A DNA stretch of 64,000 bases. Origin: Pseudomonas sp. WS 5079. Its GTDB lineage: Bacteria; Pseudomonadota; Gammaproteobacteria; Pseudomonadales; Pseudomonadaceae. Below the pieces are notes generated by a model. That model was not told the origin of the DNA and did no database searches. It saw nothing but the letters and a program-made list of their open reading frames with translations. This document shows, one piece after another, positions 60,666-64,000 of this stretch. A program made the translations under genes and the position numbers. Each line of letters opens with the position of its first letter. The first letter of the stretch is position 1. The stretch covers positions 186,001 through 250,000 of the forward strand of contig NZ_JAAQWN010000007.1 in the NCBI RefSeq assembly GCF_012985465.1. The letters run 5' to 3'.

Positions 60666-61538
60666 TCAGAGGCTGATCGGCGTGGCTTCAAAGCGCACGC
60701 GCGGATGGGCGATGCGGTCCTGGGCCCGCACCAATTCCAACTCGTAGCTGGCGCACGCCTGGGTTTCCAGCAGCACTTCATGCACAGCCGCCGCCGTAAA
60801 TTCGAAGGCAGCCAGCAGGCTGTCACCCAGTAACACCCGCGCCAGGAACAGGCCCGACGTCAAGTCGCCCACCCCCACCGGCTGGCGCGGAAACGCCAGC
60901 AATGGCCGACGCAGGTGCCAACTGCCTTCTGCCGTCACCAGCAGCATCTCGAAACCGTCCGCCAGCTTGCCCGGGTAATCCAGGTGCTTGACCAGCACCG
61001 CCTTGGGCCCACGCGCCAGCAGGGCCCGCGCCATGCCCAGGCAGTCGAACAGCGACTGCGGTTTACGCCCGCAAAAGCTGTCCAGCTCCAATTGGTTGGG
61101 GCACAGGAAGTCAGCCATGGCCACGGCTTCGTCGAGCAAGAAATCACTGACTTCCTGGGGCACGATGCAGCCTTTTTCCGGATGCCCCATCACCGGGTCG
61201 CACAGGTACAGGGCCTTGGGGTTGATGGCCTTGATCCGCGCCACACCGGTCAGGATCGCCCGGCCCTGGGCGGCGCTGCCCAAGTAACCGGACAACACCG
61301 CATCGCAGTTGCCCAGCTCGCCAATCGCCGCGATCCCCTCCACCAACGCAGGAATTTGCTGGGGCGCCAACACTTCTCCCGCCCACTGGCCATACTGGGT
61401 ATGGTTGGAGAACTGCACAGTGTTCAGCGGCCAGACATTCACCCCCACCCGCTGCATGGGAAACACGGCGGCGCTGTTGCCGGCATGGCCGAAGACCACA
61501 TGGGACTGGATCGCAAGCAGATGAGGCGTACGTTTCAT
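60666..61538 (-). CDS. pdxY: Pyridoxal kinase PdxY
   Basis: A 290-residue ribokinase-fold kinase of the PLP-salvage pathway. The substrate segment SHVVFGHAGNSAAVFPMQRVGVNVWPLNTVQFSNHTQYGQW and the catalytic GVGDLTSGLFLARVL (Asp acting as base) are present, and the length is that of PdxY rather than the longer PdxK. It phosphorylates pyridoxal. Convergent with the thioesterase gene. Confidence 0.93.
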   Translation of the reverse strand: MKRTPHLLAIQSHVVFGHAGNSAAVFPMQRVGVNVWPLNTVQFSNHTQYGQWAGEVLAPQQIPALVEGIAAIGELGNCDAVLSGYLGSAAQGRAILTGVARIKAINPKALYLCDPVMGHPEKGCIVPQEVSDFLLDEAVAMADFLCPNQLELDSFCGRKPQSLFDCLGMARALLARGPKAVLVKHLDYPGKLADGFEMLLVTAEGSWHLRRPLLAFPRQPVGVGDLTSGLFLARVLLGDSLLAAFEFTAAAVHEVLLETQACASYELELVRAQDRIAHPRVRFEATPISL

Positions 61539-61654
61539 GCAGGAAACTTCCGTAAAACCGTTAAATTCTGGCCGCGCAGTATGCGACTAAAAGCAGCCTG
61601 TACGACAGACCGGAGACGCAGTTAAGCTGGCCTTACTTTGTTGGAGCAAATCGC

Positions 61655-62047
61655 ATGCTGACCCTGGGAAATATCTTTGTGCTGATGCTACTGGCGGCGG
61701 CTGCCGCCTGGGTGTGGCACAACCACGGCCTGCGCGAGCGCGCGCTGGAGAGGGTCAAACAGCATTGCGCCAAGCTCGACATCGAACTGCTCGACGGCGC
61801 CGTGGCCTTGAAACGCATCGGTTTCGTCAAGGACGCCAGCGGGCGCCGGCGTTTGGCACGGGTCTACAATTTTGAGTTCACGGTGACCGGCGAAGCCCGC
61901 CATCCCGGCACCATCACCCAATTTGGGGCCCACAGCGCGCAAATCGAACTGGCGCCCTACCCGTTTGAAATAAAGACGCCGCCGCCCAGCGCCGAAGTGA
62001 TTGAACTGAGCCAGTGGCGCCAGGAGCACGGCAAGAGCCGTCACTGA
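61655..62047 (+). CDS. DUF3301 small membrane-anchored protein
   Basis: A 130-residue protein with a single N-terminal membrane helix (about 5-22) and a basic C-terminal domain containing VYNFEFTVTG, matching DUF3301. Function unknown. Its 3' end overlaps the convergent COG0523 gene by 7 bases. Confidence 0.82.
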   Translation: MLTLGNIFVLMLLAAAAAWVWHNHGLRERALERVKQHCAKLDIELLDGAVALKRIGFVKDASGRRRLARVYNFEFTVTGEARHPGTITQFGAHSAQIELAPYPFEIKTPPPSAEVIELSQWRQEHGKSRH

Positions 62048-63012
62048 CGGCAAGCGGCCAGGGCTTTTTGCAGTTTTGCCACATCCTGCTCTTCGCCAAA
62101 GATCAGCTCGATACGCGAGTCCCGACGCCATTCGCTGGGCTGCCAGGTGAGTGTGGTGTTATCCACAGCGTTGGCCGAGACCCAGCCGTCGGCGCTATGG
62201 ATAACCAATTTGGCGCGACGCCACTCCAGGTTCTGCAACCATTGGCACAGCCGCGTGGGGTCGAACTGCTGGCTTGGGTGCCAGCGCCAACCGATGCTCC
62301 AGCCGCCGGCCTGCGCCTGATGCAGGCAAATCGGCACGCACGGATCGCTCCAGATTGCCGGGATTTGCGCCAGCCCCTGGGGCACTTGAAAGTTATCCAC
62401 AGCCGCCCCGGCCTGTGCGCCAAACCCCGGTAGCCGAACCAATGGCAGCTGCGCTTGCCGCGCCCAATAAATCTCGCAGGCCGGCAGGGTCCTTTCGATT
62501 GCGCTACGTTGCGCAGCGTCCAATCCTTCAGCCTTGTTCAGCAGCAGCAACCCGGCACTGGCCAATGCTTCGCGTTGCGCGTCGGGCAACGGTCTGCCCG
62601 CCGCCAGTGCCTGGGCGTCGAGCACCAGCACACAAGGCTGGACAGCGAGCACGGTCTGCCAGGGCGCCTGGCGCAACTGCGCCAGCAATTGCGCCGGGTG
62701 CCCCAACCCCGAGGGCTCGATAAACAGCCGGTGCGGCTTGGCCTTACGCAGTAGGCGGCCTAGCCCTACCTGGAACGGCGCACCATTCACACAGCACAAA
62801 CAGCCACCGGCCACTTCGCCGATGGCAATGCCGTCGTCATCCAGGGTCAGCAGCGCAGCATCCAGGCCAATCTGCCCGAACTCATTGATCAACACCGCCC
62901 ATCGCTCATTGGCCGGGCGCTGGCTGAACAGGTGCTTGATCAAGCTGGTCTTGCCAGCACCCAAGGGGCCGGCAATCACATGCGTGGGAATATTCTGCAG
63001 CATCGTGGACAT
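62041..63012 (-). CDS. COG0523 (CobW/P47K) metal-handling GTPase
   Basis: A 323-residue G3E GTPase: Walker A GPLGAGKTS (15-23), the metal-binding GGCLCC (69-74) and Walker-type NKAEGL; the CobW C-terminal domain is present but His-poor. Such proteins insert or traffic zinc or cobalt. It is next to DUF1826 and a second COG0523 gene, recalling the Zur-controlled zinc cluster of Pseudomonas. Start at 63012 (MSTMLQNIPTHV). Confidence 0.88.
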   Translation of the reverse strand: MSTMLQNIPTHVIAGPLGAGKTSLIKHLFSQRPANERWAVLINEFGQIGLDAALLTLDDDGIAIGEVAGGCLCCVNGAPFQVGLGRLLRKAKPHRLFIEPSGLGHPAQLLAQLRQAPWQTVLAVQPCVLVLDAQALAAGRPLPDAQREALASAGLLLLNKAEGLDAAQRSAIERTLPACEIYWARQAQLPLVRLPGFGAQAGAAVDNFQVPQGLAQIPAIWSDPCVPICLHQAQAGGWSIGWRWHPSQQFDPTRLCQWLQNLEWRRAKLVIHSADGWVSANAVDNTTLTWQPSEWRRDSRIELIFGEEQDVAKLQKALAACRQ

Positions 63013-63048
63013 TATTCAGGCCGTGTAGAGACGCTTGATCCTACCCGG

Positions 63049-63693
63049 TTATGCCAGCCAATCCAGCGTCAGAATCAGCCGCCGTTCGTTGGCGGCCAGG
63101 GCCGGCGAGCGATGAATCAGGCCATGGCCCTCATTGCCGCGCCACTTTTCGCCCTTGAGCAGGGCGACTTCGCCACAGTGGATCTGTTCGATGCGCTCGG
63201 TGGGCTCCGCGTCCGCCTGACTCAATTGACTTCGGTCCATCACCCCTTCGCGCAGCCACTGGCTGCCGATACCGGCATAGGTGGTAATCAAACGCACAGG
63301 CACGTGATCGACGTGAAAGCGCGGGCACATGGCCTTGTCCAGTAGCCTCAGCCGCACGCCAATGCGCTTGGCGCCCAGCAGGCAGGCAAAAGCGCTGATC
63401 AGCCAGGCAACATCGGCGATAAAGCCTTCGTAGCCCTCAAGGTCACGACAGCCTGCGGCCAGCCCCTGCAAGTCGGGTTCGGCGTCTTCGCTGTCCAGCT
63501 CCACCACCAGCGACTCCGCCAGCGGCTCGCCCAGCGAGACCAGCAACGCGCCAAACTCGGCGATGTGCAGCGGCAACTGGCGCTGCCACAGCGCCAGGTT
63601 GACGCCGTTATCCAGGATGTCGGCGAGGGCCAACGGGGTTTCCCCACGGGTCTGGCGAATCACCGGGCGCAGTTGAATCACAGGTGCCAGCAT
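63049..63693 (-). CDS. DUF1826 protein
   Basis: A 214-residue protein with the family's HVDHVPVRLITTYAGIGSQWL and C-terminal GLIHRSPALAANERRLILTLDWL. The conserved His residues resemble a cupin-like or dioxygenase-type site and could bind metal. The start at 63693 overlaps the upstream gene's stop (ATGA). Found beside COG0523 GTPases in Zur-regulated clusters; the biochemical function is unknown. Confidence 0.85.
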   Translation of the reverse strand: MLAPVIQLRPVIRQTRGETPLALADILDNGVNLALWQRQLPLHIAEFGALLVSLGEPLAESLVVELDSEDAEPDLQGLAAGCRDLEGYEGFIADVAWLISAFACLLGAKRIGVRLRLLDKAMCPRFHVDHVPVRLITTYAGIGSQWLREGVMDRSQLSQADAEPTERIEQIHCGEVALLKGEKWRGNEGHGLIHRSPALAANERRLILTLDWLA

Positions 63694-64000
63694 CAGGCGG
63701 CTGCCTCCTCGTACCAAGGGCCAAAAGGATCGACCAGCAGGTGCCAACCTTCAGCGCCCAAGGCCATTTCATCGTCGGTCAGCAGGCATGCGTCCAACTC
63801 GGCGCGCAGGCGCACGAAGTCGATGTTCTGCCCGATAAACACCAGTTCCTGGCGGCAATCCCCGGTGCTCGGCTGCCAGTTGCCCATGATCGCCGCGACA
63901 CTTTCCTGATCCTCGGGCCATTGACTCTTGGGCACAAAGCGCCACCAGCGGCCGGCAAAACCATGGCGCATCAGGCCGCCGGCCTGGGACCAACTACCGG
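63693..64000 (-). CDS. COG0523 GTPase (ZigA/YciC-like), C-terminal part only
   Basis: The last about 101 residues of a larger gene whose start is beyond the window. The sequence GSWSQAGGLMRHGFAGRWWRFVPKSQWP, then ELVFIGQNIDFVRLRAELDACLL is the CobW C-terminal domain of ZigA/YciC-type zinc GTPases. Its stop is coupled to DUF1826. It supports a zinc-starvation operon here. Confidence 0.85.
   Translation of the reverse strand, partial: GSWSQAGGLMRHGFAGRWWRFVPKSQWPEDQESVAAIMGNWQPSTGDCRQELVFIGQNIDFVRLRAELDACLLTDDEMALGAEGWHLLVDPFGPWYEEAAA

Noticed and set aside
62159..62401. Two perfect DnaA boxes (62159-62167, 62393-62401) as part of an origin
   Set aside because: Both are within the COG0523 gene where they encode Val-Asp-Asn, are 230 bp apart and have no AT-rich unwinding region.

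Overview
The window reads as a chromosomal segment of a Pseudomonas of the fluorescens type. This rests on high GC content, many paired REP sequences beginning GTAGGAGCYGGCTTGC (REPINs), and a backbone order that I recall, without running a search, from P. aeruginosa: purE, a LysR gene, aspA, then pycB-pycA-pycR, an rpiR-type regulator (rccR), a GGDEF/EAL protein and uvrD. Accessory blocks sit within that backbone.

Left part (1-3.5 kb): the end of purE with a structured leader, a LysR regulator and aspA. From 3.8 to 21.1 kb lies a same-strand catabolic island. It encodes an SsuABC/TauABC-like importer, two SDRs, a cupin, an alpha/beta hydrolase, an IclR regulator, a ThDP enzyme, an aspartate-dehydrogenase-like protein, an aldehyde dehydrogenase, an extradiol-dioxygenase-like VOC protein, a NicC/salicylate-hydroxylase-like flavoprotein, a Rieske oxygenase with its VanB-type reductase, a RidA protein and, after a gap, an outer-membrane channel. 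Both the importer operon and the channel gene are preceded by a good sigma-54 promoter (GG-N10-GC) and by a shared 25-bp element, so they probably form one regulon for a nitrogen-containing, probably aromatic, compound.

Middle (21-37.8 kb): a roughly 775-bp imperfect palindrome with a REPIN at its centre; an alanine/glycine symporter; an asparaginase; an AraC regulator; an acetylpolyamine amidohydrolase with a PotF-like polyamine-binding protein; a 1544-residue DUF6543-like protein; a MocR regulator whose linker is built from a 12-bp DnaA-box-like tandem repeat; a PaiB-like protein; two GNAT acetyltransferases; a small HTH protein and a short autotransporter. At 37.9-49 kb come the two-subunit pyruvate carboxylase, its divergent LysR regulator, RccR, a GGDEF/EAL protein and UvrD.

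Right part: the most notable system is at 50.2-57.5 kb. A Fur box covers the promoter of an ECF sigma factor, followed by a FecR-type anti-sigma factor, a TonB-dependent receptor with an STN signalling domain, a small secreted protein with a TbpB/hemophilin-like C-terminus, and a Slam-type outer-membrane translocator (TPR plus DUF560 barrel). I interpret it as an iron-controlled, Slam-secreted hemophore system with its own cell-surface signalling. The Acinetobacter HphA/HphR/HsmA system is the nearest described relative, but the coupling to sigma/anti-sigma signalling appears distinct. The remaining genes are housekeeping: an SMI1/KNR4-like protein, a CPA2 antiporter, an acyl-CoA thioesterase, pdxY, a DUF3301 protein, and the edge of what looks like a zinc-responsive COG0523/DUF1826 cluster.

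No tRNA, rRNA, CRISPR array or insertion sequence was recognised.
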